Below are positions 35,225 to 44,915 of a stretch of 64,000 nucleotides of DNA, piece after piece. Below the pieces are notes generated by a model. The model saw only the letters and a program-made list of their open reading frames with translations. It did no database searches and had not been told where the DNA came from. A program made the position numbers and the translations under genes. Origin of the DNA: Weeksellaceae bacterium TAE3-ERU29 (GTDB taxonomy: Bacteria; Bacteroidota; Bacteroidia; Flavobacteriales; Weeksellaceae). Location of the stretch: contig JAHUUM010000003.1 in the NCBI GenBank assembly GCA_019218445.1, positions 62,001 through 126,000 of the forward strand, in the 5' to 3' direction. Position 1 is the stretch's first letter. Every line of letters begins with the position of its first letter.

Positions 35225-37372
35225 TTAATTTAAGTTTATATTTACATTGATTTTATAAAGCACCCCGTCTACAATCGGAGTATAAAAGTCGTAATTTTTT
35301 GGTTTATAATTTAACGCATTCTCTGCTCCTATATTAACTGATAAAAAGTTCTTATATTTTAAAATTGCATTTAAATCCATTAAAAAATAAGCCGGATATC
35401 TTATTTTGTAATACTCCCCATCATCTTCTGAATATAAATCTAATTTACTGTGATAGTTCCCACTACAGGACAAATTAACTCCAAAAGTTTCGTTAGAGAT
35501 AGGAAGTTTATAATTAACATTAAAATTAGCAGAATGCGGTCTTGTATCTGAAAAATTACGTCCGTTTTCTATTTTTTTATCTCCGGTATAACTATAGCCC
35601 ATACTCAAACGTAAATCTCTGTTTATATTTATTTTAGAAATAAAGTCTATTCCCCATAGTTTCTGTTTATTATAATTACGATAATAAAGCGTATCATGAG
35701 AGGCATTATTCCATTCCATGCCTATTTTTTGCCCAATATCACTTTTAAATAAACTCACAGAAGCATACACTTTTTTTCCCTCTTTTTCTATGGTAAGCAT
35801 ATAGTTATTACTCTTCTCGGGTTGCAACTCTTTATTTCCTATTATCCTGAAAATCCCTAAATGATCCCAATCCGTATAAAGTTCTTTTAAGGTTGGCGAC
35901 CTAAAGCCTGTGGAAAAGTTCCACCGTGCATTTATATTTCTCCATAAATTATGTTTAAGTGCGATTTTAGGTGTAAATGCAACTCCATAATACTGGTGTT
36001 TATCTATACGTAAGCCCCCTACAAGAAAGGCTTTGTCTACGAAATTCCAATCAACCTCAGACAATGCACTAAGAGTATAAGCACTTCTAATATCCTTATC
36101 TAAAAACATATACGTTTTTAGACCATCATTAATGTACTCAACTCCATTCAGCCAGTTTATTTTTTCTTTTTTGTAGTTTAAAAGATATTTAAAATTATGA
36201 ATGTTACTTTTATAATTCTCATTTTTTTCATTCACTTTTAAAAATTCCTCTTCTTTTGTATAATAATTATAATTATAAAATAATTGATGATTCCATGTGG
36301 GAGATTGTGCCCAATTAGAACTAAAAATAATTCCTGTACTGCGGTAATTATCTTTCACTATCGGTTTCTCTGCACCGGGACGCTCTTGATAACGCTCATA
36401 ATGATCTGCTTTTAAATTTAGCTTTAAATCATCATTTACTTTATAACCTATTTCTTGTTGAACACTCCATAGTTTTTTAGCTCTGTGATACATTTTTCGA
36501 GAAACTGAATCTATTTTCACATTTCCATTATCATAAATATAAGAGCCAAAACCTCTGTCCTCATAAACTTTTTCTTTATTTGTATTGAAACGAATGCCTG
36601 TTTTTAAATAAAATTTATTCAAATTAACACTGCCCGATACACTGGATTTTAAATTCTTATCTGAATTATAAAAAGTTGATAAATTATAACTTCTTGATTT
36701 CGTATTTACTTTTGTAATTATATTTATCACTCCTCCTATTGCTCCCGAACCATACAATGTAGACGATGCTCCTTGTACCACTTCTATTTTTTCTATATCA
36801 TTTACGTCAATTAGGGAATAATCTATATTATTACGTGTTTCACCCGCAATTCGCTCTCCATTCAATAAAAACAGTACTCGATTTCCTCCTAATCCATGAA
36901 GCTGAATATTAGGCACTCCTGCATGATTTGTAAAAGTGATTGCCGGTATTTCTCTTTCTAACACAGACTCTAAGTCTATATTCCCTCCGGACATAATCTC
37001 TTGAGTTGTAATCACTCTTGTATAAATAGCTGATTCACTAAGTGGTTTCATGGTCCGAGTTCCTGTAACTACTAAAGGATTTAATTCTAATTGATTTGTT
37101 TTCTCTTTTAAAACTATTTTTTTTAATGTGTTTGAAACTTTTATTCTTTCAGGTAAATAACCTTCTTTTTTTATTATTAGATAATCTCCCTCTCCTATTA
37201 AAAAAGGAAATTTATTAGATGTACATTTATAGTTTCTATTTTTATATTCTATTTCATATTCTTTTAATTGTTCTCCTTTTTCATTAAAGATATAAATACC
37301 TTGTGGGCATTGTGCATAAAGCACTTGCCCACAAAATATTATTAATAAAAGATATGTAAGCTTTCTTAACAT
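35225..37372 (-). CDS. hmuR: TonB-dependent haem receptor (HmuR-like)
   Basis: The 715-residue outer-membrane receptor has a signal peptide (to about residue 20), a short carboxypeptidase-regulatory-like N-terminal domain, then the plug with VVTGTRTMKPLSES near 100 and VVQGASSTLYGSGAIGGVIN near 200. The 22-strand barrel follows. A GFRSPTLKELY stretch followed by a GNKELQPEKS-type segment resembles the FRAP and NPNL boxes of haem/haemoglobin receptors. It sits between an HmuY-like gene (4 nt) and the chelatase-like lipoprotein (1 nt), which supports haem as ligand. Confidence 0.88.
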   Translation of the reverse strand: MLRKLTYLLLIIFCGQVLYAQCPQGIYIFNEKGEQLKEYEIEYKNRNYKCTSNKFPFLIGEGDYLIIKKEGYLPERIKVSNTLKKIVLKEKTNQLELNPLVVTGTRTMKPLSESAIYTRVITTQEIMSGGNIDLESVLEREIPAITFTNHAGVPNIQLHGLGGNRVLFLLNGERIAGETRNNIDYSLIDVNDIEKIEVVQGASSTLYGSGAIGGVINIITKVNTKSRSYNLSTFYNSDKNLKSSVSGSVNLNKFYLKTGIRFNTNKEKVYEDRGFGSYIYDNGNVKIDSVSRKMYHRAKKLWSVQQEIGYKVNDDLKLNLKADHYERYQERPGAEKPIVKDNYRSTGIIFSSNWAQSPTWNHQLFYNYNYYTKEEEFLKVNEKNENYKSNIHNFKYLLNYKKEKINWLNGVEYINDGLKTYMFLDKDIRSAYTLSALSEVDWNFVDKAFLVGGLRIDKHQYYGVAFTPKIALKHNLWRNINARWNFSTGFRSPTLKELYTDWDHLGIFRIIGNKELQPEKSNNYMLTIEKEGKKVYASVSLFKSDIGQKIGMEWNNASHDTLYYRNYNKQKLWGIDFISKININRDLRLSMGYSYTGDKKIENGRNFSDTRPHSANFNVNYKLPISNETFGVNLSCSGNYHSKLDLYSEDDGEYYKIRYPAYFLMDLNAILKYKNFLSVNIGAENALNYKPKNYDFYTPIVDGVLYKINVNINLN

Positions 37373-37376
37373 TTAA

Positions 37377-37982
37377 CTACTTTAAATTAGTAGAGCCATC
37401 TTTCTGGAAAGCGTATTGCCAAGTAATTATCAGGTTCTCATTTCTATCTCCTTTATAGCTCAAAAATTTTATTTTAGCATATTTCCCATTAGCTGTTTTA
37501 ATCACAAAAACGTTATCTTGTAAAGTATAAATAGGCGGTGGAGTCCTTGTGTCTATATCTAACCAACTCACTGCTTTATTGAAAGGCTCTTTTCCAAATT
37601 TAGGAGCGGGCATAACATAAGCAATCACTATAGTTCCTTCTGTATCCTTAACATAACCACTTGTTGGAGCTTCCACAACTTTACTTAAATCTTTTTCGTC
37701 TAATTTTACGGCCTCACCTTTTCCTTTTCCGGATTCTCCTCCGTTTAATCGTACATTATTTCTATGGAATGCAATATCCCAATTTAATGAGTTTTTAGAA
37801 TCAGAAACTTCTACTTCTTTCCCTGTTTCGATAGAGTAATAAACCCAAGCATCATACTTTCTTGCGTCTGTTTTTACTGTATTTACAGTTAATTCAGACT
37901 TACTTTCAGGATTTTTTTCATCATCAGAACTACATGAAACGAAAAGTAATGCACTACATAATGCTAAACAAAACTTCTTCAT
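37377..37982 (-). CDS. hmuY: HmuY-family haem-binding lipoprotein
   Basis: The 201-residue protein has a lipobox in LLFVSCSSDD (cysteine near 17) and the HmuY pattern: YDAWVYYSIETGKEVE near 43, LNWDIAFHRNNVRLNGGESG near 66 and YALQDNVF-like strands near the end (IYTLQDNVFVIKTANGKYAKIKF). HmuY proteins capture haem at the cell surface and pass it to HmuR. The two axial histidines of Porphyromonas HmuY are not obvious; a methionine in AYVMPAPKFG may serve instead, as in Met-ligated relatives. First gene of the five-gene haem operon. Confidence 0.85.
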   Translation of the reverse strand: MKKFCLALCSALLFVSCSSDDEKNPESKSELTVNTVKTDARKYDAWVYYSIETGKEVEVSDSKNSLNWDIAFHRNNVRLNGGESGKGKGEAVKLDEKDLSKVVEAPTSGYVKDTEGTIVIAYVMPAPKFGKEPFNKAVSWLDIDTRTPPPIYTLQDNVFVIKTANGKYAKIKFLSYKGDRNENLIITWQYAFQKDGSTNLK

Positions 37983-38094
37983 AATTTTTTATTTTTATTA
38001 TTTCTAAATTGAGTGCAATTTAAATTTATTTAGATTAAATACAAAGAAAGTATTTGGGTTTATCTTTAAATATGACAAATATCTTTTTCTCATA

Positions 38095-38129
38095 AAAAAT
38101 CCGTTTAGATATTCTCTAAACGGATTTTT
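38095..38129. terminator. Terminator of the ATP synthase operon
   Basis: Perfect 15-bp stem AAAAATCCGTTTAGA/TCTAAACGGATTTTT with a 5-nt loop, 25 nt past the atpG stop codon. Confidence 0.92.
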
Positions 38130-38154
38130 ATTATTTATATACTATTAAGGTTTA

Positions 38155-39021
38155 TCATCCTGATAGAGCATCTGCTCCTCCCACAATCTCAGTAATCTCA
38201 TTGGTAATTGCTGCCTGACGTGCTTTATTATATTGCAATTTCAATTCTTTCTGTAAATCAGTTGCATTATCTGTAGCTTTGTGCATTGCGGTCATACGTG
38301 CTCCGTGTTCTGATGCAAAAGAGTCTGATAATGCTTTAAATAATTGAGTTTTTAAAGTTCTTGGCAATAAATCTTGCAAAATTTCTTTTTTATTCGGTTC
38401 AAAAATATAGTCAGTATTTGGTGTTACTATCTCTTGAGTACTATCAATTGCTATTGGCAAAAACTGTTCATCAGTAACAATTTGAGTAGCTGCATTTTTA
38501 AATTGATTATAAATGACTCTTACTTCATCATACTTTCCTTTTTTGAAATCTTCCATTACTTCCAAAGCTATTCTGGAAGATTCGGCAAAGGTAAAATTAT
38601 CCCAAATAAAAGACTGATTAGAAGCTATCTCATATTCTTTTTTTAATAAATCATTTCCCTTTTTACCAATTGTTAAAATAGAAACTTTTTTGTCTTTATA
38701 ATCTTCTTTTATTACTTCTACTGCTTTTTTAATTACATTAGAATTAAAAGCTCCTGCCAAACCTCTGTTAGAAGTTACAACAATTACTAATACATTATTT
38801 ACCTCTCTTACTTGAGTAAGCTCGCTTAATACAGAATCTCCTATTGATCCACTTAAATTATTAGTAAGCTCTCTCATTTTATTGGCGTAAGGTCTCATTT
38901 GCTCAATGGCATCTTGTGCTTTTTTTAATTTAGCCGCAGAAACCATTTTCATTGCATTAGTAATCTGCATTGTTGAGCCAATGGAGGTAATTCTGCTTCT
39001 TATTTCTTTTAAATTCGCCAT
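38155..39021 (-). CDS. atpG: ATP synthase F1 subunit gamma
   Basis: Central rotor stalk of the F1 motor. The 288 residues have both coiled-coil ends: [20 protein letters not shown] at the N-terminus and [27 protein letters not shown]-type sequence at the C-terminus (signature EITEIVGGA). The middle Rossmann-like part holds [13 protein letters not shown]. It is the last gene of the operon; the beta and epsilon genes (atpD, atpC) that usually follow are not here, a split known from Bacteroidota. Confidence 0.96.
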   Translation of the reverse strand: [288 protein letters not shown]

Positions 39022-39084
39022 ATTTAATAGATTACTCTATTTAAATTTTTTAAAACAAAGAGTTTTTCTCTGTTTATAATATTA

Positions 39085-40662
39085 TTAATTATACTTTGCG
39101 GAAATATCTTTTGCTACGTGGTCTAAAACATTAGTCTGCTCGTCTCCGTATTTACCTTGTCTTAATTGTTCTAGCGTATCTTTATGTTTCGCGTTTAAGA
39201 AAGCTAAAAATTCTTCTTGGAATTCTTTAACCTTTTCTACAGGTACATTTCTTAACAGTCCTTTTGTTCCTGCATAAACAATAGCTACTTGTTCCTCTAC
39301 CGGCATTGGAGAGTTTACTTGTTGCTTCAATAACTCCACGTTTCTTTCTCCTTTCCCGATTACATTCATTGTCGCTGCGTCTAAGTCTGATCCAAATTTA
39401 GAGAACGCTTCTAATTCTCGGAACTGAGCTTGGTCTAATTTCAATGTTCCTGATACTTTTTTCATAGATTTAATCTGTGCAGAACCTCCTACACGAGATA
39501 CTGATACCCCTACGTTAATCGCCGGTCTCACTCCTTCATTAAATAAATCTGACTCTAAGAAAATTTGACCATCTGTAATAGAGATTACGTTAGTCGGGAT
39601 ATACGCAGAAACATCTCCTGCTTGTGTTTCTATAATAGGTAAAGCAGTCAAAGAACCTCCTCCTTTTACTTTGTCTTTTAAAGATTCAGGTAAGTCGTTC
39701 ATATTTTTAGCAACCTCATCATTATTTATGATTTTAGCTGCACGCTCTAAAAGTCTTGAGTGCAAATAGAATACGTCCCCAGGATAAGCCTCACGTCCCG
39801 GTGGTCTTCTTAACAATAGAGACACCTCTCTATACGCTACCGCTTGTTTAGATAAATCATCATATATAATTAAAGCCGGACGACCTGTATCTCTAAAATA
39901 CTCTCCGATTGCAGCTCCTGCAAATGGTGCCCAAACCTGCATTGGAGCAGGGTCAGAAGCATTAGCGGCTACAATTACGGTATAGTCCATAGCTCCGTGC
40001 TTTTCTAAAACGTTTACAGTTTGTGCTACTGTAGATGCTTTTTGCCCTACAGCCACATAAATACAATAAACAGGCTCTCCTCTGTCAAAAAATTCTTTTT
40101 GATTAAGGATCGTATCAATAGCCACAGTAGATTTTCCGGTTTGTCTATCTCCAATAATTAACTCCCTTTGTCCTCTTCCGATTGGCACCATTGAATCTAT
40201 CGCAACAATACCTGTTTGCAAAGGTTCAGATACCGGCTCTCTAAATAATACCCCCGGAGCTTTACGCTCTAAAGGTAATTCATATAGCTCTCCGGATAGA
40301 GGTGCTTTTCCATCTATCGGATGTCCTAAGGTATCTACTACACGCCCCAACATACTCTCTCCTACTTTAATAGAAGCGATTCGGTTAGTTCTTCTTGCCG
40401 TATCTCCTTCCTTAACATTTTGAGATGCTCCTAAAAGCACAACCCCTACGTTATCTTCCTCTAAGTTTTGCACAAGACCTTCTTCTCCATTTTCAAATTT
40501 AATCAACTCTCCGTATTGTGCATTTTCTAATCCATAAATACGAGCAATACCGTCTCCGATTTGCAGTACTGTACCTACTTCAGATAAATCATAATCTGAA
40601 TCTACATTGGATAATTGTTGTTTTAATATTGCTGATACTTCAGCCGGATTTATTTCTGCCAT
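39085..40662 (-). CDS. atpA: ATP synthase F1 subunit alpha
   Basis: Non-catalytic nucleotide-binding subunit of F1. The 525 residues show the Walker [10 protein letters not shown] near 173, the [15 protein letters not shown] stretch near 356 and the family signature [17 protein letters not shown]. Length is slightly above the 502-513 usual elsewhere, as in other Bacteroidota. It lies between atpH (21 nt upstream) and atpG (63 nt downstream). Confidence 0.98.
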   Translation of the reverse strand: MAEINPAEVSAILKQQLSNVDSDYDLSEVGTVLQIGDGIARIYGLENAQYGELIKFENGEEGLVQNLEEDNVGVVLLGASQNVKEGDTARRTNRIASIKVGESMLGRVVDTLGHPIDGKAPLSGELYELPLERKAPGVLFREPVSEPLQTGIVAIDSMVPIGRGQRELIIGDRQTGKSTVAIDTILNQKEFFDRGEPVYCIYVAVGQKASTVAQTVNVLEKHGAMDYTVIVAANASDPAPMQVWAPFAGAAIGEYFRDTGRPALIIYDDLSKQAVAYREVSLLLRRPPGREAYPGDVFYLHSRLLERAAKIINNDEVAKNMNDLPESLKDKVKGGGSLTALPIIETQAGDVSAYIPTNVISITDGQIFLESDLFNEGVRPAINVGVSVSRVGGSAQIKSMKKVSGTLKLDQAQFRELEAFSKFGSDLDAATMNVIGKGERNVELLKQQVNSPMPVEEQVAIVYAGTKGLLRNVPVEKVKEFQEEFLAFLNAKHKDTLEQLRQGKYGDEQTNVLDHVAKDISAKYN

Positions 40663-40683
40663 GACTCTTTATAGTTAAATCAG

Positions 40684-41238
40684 TTATGATATAATTTGTT
40701 TTGTATCAAACTCTTGTTTTATTTTATTTAATCTTGTTTTTATAGAAGTATCAAATTGCTTATCATCTACTCTTAGAATAAATCCACCTATTAGAGATTC
40801 ATCTATTTTCTGTTCTACTTCTATTTTTTTACTTTCTATTGCTAAATTACGTGTTACTTCTTGTACTATATCGTTTAATTGTTCTTCTGTTAGCGGAGTA
40901 GCTGAAGTGATTATAGCCTTCTTTATTCCGTTAAGTGTACGATATTGTTCTATTACAGAATTAGCTACTTCTTTTAGATTTTCGCTTCTTCCATTTTTTA
41001 TTAAAAGCATTATTAAATTCTGAGTTTCGTTAGAAAAGGCTTTAAATATATCTTTAGAAATACTTAATTTTTTTTCTTCAGAAATAATCGGACTTCCCAA
41101 AAAAGCTCGTAAATTTTTGTTTGCTTTTAAAGATTTTATAATATCCCTCATTTCACCTATGACAACCTCTTGTCTCTCGGCAGGAAGTACCTCCATAAAT
41201 GCTTTTGCATATCTTTTAGCAACTCTGTAATTTGCCAT
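40684..41238 (-). CDS. atpH: ATP synthase F1 subunit delta
   Basis: Peripheral stalk protein joining F1 to the b subunits. The 184 residues begin AVAKRYAKAFMEV-like (VAKRYAKAFMEVLPAERQE) and end with the OSCP-type VDESLIGGFILRVDDKQFD segment (near 148), both typical. It follows atpF with 1 nt between stop and start. Low sequence conservation is normal for this subunit; position in the operon makes the call secure. Confidence 0.95.
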   Translation of the reverse strand: MANYRVAKRYAKAFMEVLPAERQEVVIGEMRDIIKSLKANKNLRAFLGSPIISEEKKLSISKDIFKAFSNETQNLIMLLIKNGRSENLKEVANSVIEQYRTLNGIKKAIITSATPLTEEQLNDIVQEVTRNLAIESKKIEVEQKIDESLIGGFILRVDDKQFDTSIKTRLNKIKQEFDTKQIIS

Positions 41239-41239
41239 T

Positions 41240-41740
41240 TTAGCTTAATTTTATTTCTTTTATCATCTTATCAACTAATTGTCTTTGTTGATCTTCTGAT
41301 TTCATCTTCTCTTGTAATACTTTTTCTGCTATCTCAACAGATAATGTTGCTACTTGCTTTTTCATATCTGCAATTGCCGCATTTTTCTCGTTGATGATTG
41401 TATTTCTTGCTGCTACAATAATCTTATCAGCTTCTTCTCTGGCAATATCTTTTGCAGACTCTATAGTCTCATCTCTCATTACTCTCGCTTCTTTAAGCAT
41501 AGCATCTCTTTCCTCTCTGGCTTTCTGCATTATAGCTTCATTCTCAGAGTTTAATTTAATCATCTCTTCTCTTGCCTTTTTTGCTTGTAGCAAAGATTCC
41601 TCTATTCCTCTCTCTCTTTCATCTATTGCATTTAAAATTGGTTTCCATGCAAATTTTCTTAATACAAAAAGCAATATAAGAAATAAAAGTGTTAACCAAA
41701 AAAACACTCCAAAACTAAAGTCATTAATTAATTTATCCAT
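41240..41740 (-). CDS. atpF: ATP synthase F0 subunit b
   Basis: Peripheral stator stalk. The 166 residues have one N-terminal membrane helix (FGVFFWLTLLFLILLFVLRKF, about 10-29) and then a long charged, alanine- and glutamate-rich coiled coil with EERERGIEESLLQAKKAREE-like heptads. A hairpin-containing gap of 94 nt separates it from atpE; atpH follows immediately. Length and layout are normal. Confidence 0.96.
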   Translation of the reverse strand: MDKLINDFSFGVFFWLTLLFLILLFVLRKFAWKPILNAIDERERGIEESLLQAKKAREEMIKLNSENEAIMQKAREERDAMLKEARVMRDETIESAKDIAREEADKIIVAARNTIINEKNAAIADMKKQVATLSVEIAEKVLQEKMKSEDQQRQLVDKMIKEIKLS

Positions 41741-41790
41741 TTTATACCTATTTATAATTATAGCCTTTACGGGCTTTATTTTTCTAATAA

Positions 41791-41826
41791 AACACCACCT
41801 TCAGCCAACCGCTTTCGGGTGGTGTT
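41791..41826 (-). promoter_or_regulatory. Intercistronic hairpin between atpE and atpF
   Basis: Perfect 9-bp stem AACACCACC/GGTGGTGTT around an 18-nt loop, followed on the minus strand by TTATTAG and a second weak AGCC/GGGCT hairpin (41762-41775). It may partially terminate or stabilise the upstream mRNA, raising subunit c relative to later genes. Confidence 0.6.
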
Positions 41827-41834
41827 CTTCATTA

Positions 41835-42026
41835 TTAAGCTGCGAATAAAGCAGCAAATGCTAAACCTTCTATCAGGGCCGCTGCAATAATCATTGCAAT
41901 TTGTATTTTCCCTGATGCTTCTGGCTGACGTGCAATAGCTTCCATAGCAGAACTACCGATTTTACCGATACCATATCCTGCTCCTATTAGAATTAAACCT
42001 GCACCTACAATGTTTGGAATTGTCAT
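41835..42026 (-). CDS. atpE: ATP synthase F0 subunit c
   Basis: Proteolipid that forms the rotor ring. The 63 residues give two membrane hairpin helices joined by the polar loop ARQPEASGKIQ, with the ion-binding glutamate in AALIEGLAFAALF (near residue 53). The Na+-binding signature (Q in the first helix and ES/ET in the second) is not present, so protons are the likely coupling ion. At 63 residues it is on the short side for subunit c but complete. Confidence 0.96.
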   Translation of the reverse strand: MTIPNIVGAGLILIGAGYGIGKIGSSAMEAIARQPEASGKIQIAMIIAAALIEGLAFAALFAA

Positions 42027-42058
42027 AATATAAAAATTAAAATTAATGATTTAAAAAA

Positions 42059-43180
42059 TTAATGTTCTGCATGTTCTTCTGATGCCATACCAAAATATAA
42101 TGCAGACAATGTTGTAAATATATATGCTTGCAATGCCGCTACAAAAAACTCTATAAACGAAATTGCTATTGACAGGAATAACGACATCGCTCCTCCTGAT
42201 ACATTTCTAAATAAAAACATTAAACCTATTAAACTCATCAATACAATATGCCCCGCTGTAATATTCGCATAAAGACGTATCATAAGTGAGAATGGTTTAA
42301 CAAACAATCCTAATATTTCTATTGGGATTAAAATTATATATATTGGGATTTTTGCAATCCAAGGCATAGTATTCCCCAATGGATCAAAAATATGTGACCA
42401 ATACGTTTTCTTTCCTGTAAAGTTAGTGATAAAAAATGTAAATAAAGCTAATGCAAAAGTAACTGCAATATTTCCTGTAACATTTATACCAAAAGGCATT
42501 AATCCAAAAATATTTAAAATCCAGATAAAAAAGAATATGGTTAATAAATACCCCATGTATTTTCTGTAATGTTTTTCTCCAATATTAGGAATAGCAATCT
42601 CATCTCTTACATAAAGAATAAGCGGTTCTAAAAAACGTGCAGAACCTTTAGGTACCTGCGAGTTTTTATAGTTTTTAGCAACTGCTCTAAATAAGAAAAA
42701 TAATAAGAAACAAACCACCATTACCACAAAAACAGTTTTTGTGATAGAAAAATCTAAAGGCTTTGCATTTATAGGATGATGATGCTCATCATAGGTAATA
42801 GTACCTTGTGCATCTGTTTTGTATATTTTATTGTGGTAAAGTTTATAATAATTATCTCCTTTTTGCACGATTTGTTTACCGTGATCAAACTCAGAAGACA
42901 TAAAAACTTTCAGTCCGTCATCCCATAAAATTACCGGTAATGGAAACCCATAATGTGTATCTGTTTCGCTATCGTGTAAGATATCAAAGTAATGAGAATC
43001 CAACAAATGATGATGAATATCTTTTTTTATTTCATCTTTTAAGGAAACCTCTTCCTTCAAATCATGGTGCTCATCCCCTTCTCTTTCCGCCACATCTCCC
43101 AATACTTCCTGTCCATACAGACTAAGAGAGAAAAAACTCACAATTAATAGAAACAAGAATCTATTAGAACTTTTTAACAT
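42059..43180 (-). CDS. atpB: ATP synthase F0 subunit a
   Basis: Proton channel of the motor. The 373-residue protein is longer than the E. coli subunit (271). It starts with a signal peptide (to about residue 23) and an extra periplasmic section rich in His, Asp and Glu (about 24-125), a layout I know from Bacteroidota. The channel part follows, with the essential arginine in PFSLMIRLYANITAGHIVL near 300 and the last helices FVAALQAYIFTTLSALYF. A -7-like box lies 22 nt upstream, so the structural genes may have their own promoter. Confidence 0.96.
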   Translation of the reverse strand: MLKSSNRFLFLLIVSFFSLSLYGQEVLGDVAEREGDEHHDLKEEVSLKDEIKKDIHHHLLDSHYFDILHDSETDTHYGFPLPVILWDDGLKVFMSSEFDHGKQIVQKGDNYYKLYHNKIYKTDAQGTITYDEHHHPINAKPLDFSITKTVFVVMVVCFLLFFLFRAVAKNYKNSQVPKGSARFLEPLILYVRDEIAIPNIGEKHYRKYMGYLLTIFFFIWILNIFGLMPFGINVTGNIAVTFALALFTFFITNFTGKKTYWSHIFDPLGNTMPWIAKIPIYIILIPIEILGLFVKPFSLMIRLYANITAGHIVLMSLIGLMFLFRNVSGGAMSLFLSIAISFIEFFVAALQAYIFTTLSALYFGMASEEHAEH

Positions 43181-43201
43181 TACTTTAATTATTTAGTTTC
43201 G

Positions 43202-43209
43202 CAAAAATA
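43202..43209 (-). promoter_or_regulatory. Candidate -7 box before atpB
   Basis: CAAAAATA reads TATTTTTG toward atpB, 21 nt before its ATG. A CAAA (TTTG) lies only 13 nt further upstream, shorter than the usual spacer. Confidence 0.35.
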
Positions 43210-43238
43210 TATAAATACTTTCCAAATGTAAAAAAAAT

Positions 43239-43616
43239 CTACCTTTTTTTCGAATTAAATTTAATATTTTTTAATTCCTGTATTAAAAATAAAACTAATT
43301 CTAATAGGTATATAAAAAATGAAGATAATAAAACAAGCTTCACCCCCCTATCAATATCAGTTGAATCCAACTTTCTTTCCACTAAAACTTTAAATAATAT
43401 TATAGAAAGTGTCAACCCAAACATAAAAATAAACCCTACACTATTCGGAATTTTTTTTAGCCCAAAATACAGCATCCCCACCATGGGTGTAAAAACAATA
43501 AGATTTATTAATTGAATATCCTTCCAAATACTAAATTCTATCCCATAATTACTACATAAAATATAATTTAGACTTAGTAAAGCAATAAATATTAACAAGT
43601 AAATTACTCTCTTCAT
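43239..43616 (-). CDS. Small membrane protein in the ATP synthase operon (AtpI-like position)
   Basis: The 125-residue protein has four hydrophobic segments (about 4-21, 33-52, 60-78 and 90-113), a topology like the I protein or AtpI assembly factors. I see no diagnostic motif. Its ATG overlaps the atpZ stop codon by one base (TAATG), and atpB follows 58 nt later. A role in assembling the c ring or a subunit is inferred from position. Confidence 0.75.
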   Translation of the reverse strand: MKRVIYLLIFIALLSLNYILCSNYGIEFSIWKDIQLINLIVFTPMVGMLYFGLKKIPNSVGFIFMFGLTLSIILFKVLVERKLDSTDIDRGVKLVLLSSFFIYLLELVLFLIQELKNIKFNSKKR

Positions 43617-43822
43617 TAGTTCATTTTTTTTATTGTTTTAAAAAGCAAAAACATAGAAATACCAACGCCTATCATAGATAAGCTCAATGCAAACCAAGGC
43701 TTTTCCAATTGATACCTACTATCTAAAAACTTCCCTAATTGAGCAAACAAATAAATAGTTATCCCCATTTGTACACCTATGGAACTTAACCGTAACCAAT
43801 TAATTTTATCGTTTTTTGCCAC
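43616..43822 (-). CDS. atpZ: AtpZ/AtpI-family protein
   Basis: The 68-residue protein has two membrane helices with the family pattern: WLRLSSIGVQMGITIYLFAQLGKFLD followed by KPWFALSLSMIGVGISMFLLF. AtpZ/AtpI proteins assist F0 assembly or carry divalent cations near the ATP synthase. It is the first gene of the operon, divergent from dusB with 25 nt between the start codons; promoter boxes for the two must overlap (TAAATTTG on the minus strand at 43841-43848). Confidence 0.85.
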   Translation of the reverse strand: MAKNDKINWLRLSSIGVQMGITIYLFAQLGKFLDSRYQLEKPWFALSLSMIGVGISMFLLFKTIKKMN

Positions 43823-43830
43823 TTAAATTG

Positions 43831-43838
43831 TATTTTTG
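43831..43838 (+). promoter_or_regulatory. Candidate -7 box for dusB
   Basis: TATTTTTG matches TAnnTTTG and ends 9 nt before the chosen ATG, giving a 5' leader of only a few bases. Confidence 0.4.
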
Positions 43839-43847
43839 CCCAAATTT

Positions 43848-44822
43848 ATGATAAAAATAGGAAATATAGAGCTTCCGGACTTCCCTTTACTGTTAGCTCC
43901 AATGGAAGATGTAAGCGATCCGCCCTTTCGCAGAGTGTGTAAAGAAAGTGGAGCAGATTTAATGTATTCTGAATTTATTTCTTCAGAAGGCTTAATTCGG
44001 GATGCTATAAAAAGTAAAAAGAAATTAGATATTTTTGATTATGAGCGTCCCATAGGAATACAAATCTTTGGAGGAGATGAGGAAGCCATGGCTATGTCTG
44101 CCCGAATTGTAGAAACCGTAAAGCCTGATTTGGTAGACATCAACTTCGGGTGTCCCGTAAAAAAAGTGGTCTCTAAAGGAGCCGGTGCGGGAGTTCTAAA
44201 AGATATAGATTTAATGGTTCGCCTCACAGAGTCTGTTGTAAAATCCACGTCATTACCGGTTACAGTGAAAACGCGATTGGGTTGGGACAATGATTCTATA
44301 CATATATATGAAGTCGCCGAACGTTTACAAGACGTAGGAATACAAGCTCTTTCAATTCACGGAAGAACAAGAGCTCAAATGTATAAAGGGGAAGCCGATT
44401 GGACAGAAATAGCCAGAGTAAAAAACAATCCACGTATTCATATTCCTATCTTTGGGAACGGAGATATAGATTCTCCTCAAAAAGCCTTGGAGTATAAAAA
44501 TAGATACGGGGTAGACGGTATCATGATTGGGCGTGCTGCTATCGGCTACCCTTGGATTTTTAGAGAAATAAAACATTTTATTGCTACAGGAGAAGTTCTG
44601 TCCGAGCCAACTATGAATGAGCGTGTAAACATTGTTAAAAGACATTTAGAATTTTCTTGCGAATGGAAAGAAGAAAAAACAGGCATTCTGGAAATGAGAA
44701 AGCATTACGCTAATTACTTTAAAGGAATCCCTAATTTTAAACCCTTTAGAAAACAATTAGTCTCTTTAGATAATAAAGATAATTTACTTCATTTACTATC
44801 AAAAATAGAACAGGAGTATTAA
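43848..44822 (+). CDS. dusB: tRNA-dihydrouridine synthase
   Basis: FMN enzyme that reduces uridines in the tRNA D-loop. The protein shows LLAPMEDVSDPPFRRVC near the start, the catalytic cysteine in DINFGCPVKKVVSKGAGAG (near residue 100), SIHGRTRAQMYKG near 170 and GVDGIMIGRAAIGYPW near 225. The open frame begins at a TTG (43836), but I place the start at ATG 43848 (MIKIGNIELPDF), because the upstream TTG lies inside a -7-like box. The paralogue type (DusB) is the best guess from the GCPVKKV pattern. Confidence 0.93.
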   Translation: MIKIGNIELPDFPLLLAPMEDVSDPPFRRVCKESGADLMYSEFISSEGLIRDAIKSKKKLDIFDYERPIGIQIFGGDEEAMAMSARIVETVKPDLVDINFGCPVKKVVSKGAGAGVLKDIDLMVRLTESVVKSTSLPVTVKTRLGWDNDSIHIYEVAERLQDVGIQALSIHGRTRAQMYKGEADWTEIARVKNNPRIHIPIFGNGDIDSPQKALEYKNRYGVDGIMIGRAAIGYPWIFREIKHFIATGEVLSEPTMNERVNIVKRHLEFSCEWKEEKTGILEMRKHYANYFKGIPNFKPFRKQLVSLDNKDNLLHLLSKIEQEY

Positions 44823-44915
44823 AGTTTAGAATGATTTTTAGAAGGCTTTTTCAATGTTTATAACTTCAGTTCAATTAATAATTTAGCTCGAAAATATTAT
44901 ATAAGAACTTCTACT

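Noticed and set aside
41391-41849. 152-residue plus-strand ORF over atpF and atpE
   Set aside because: Antisense to clear ATP synthase genes; its hydrophobic look is a composition effect.
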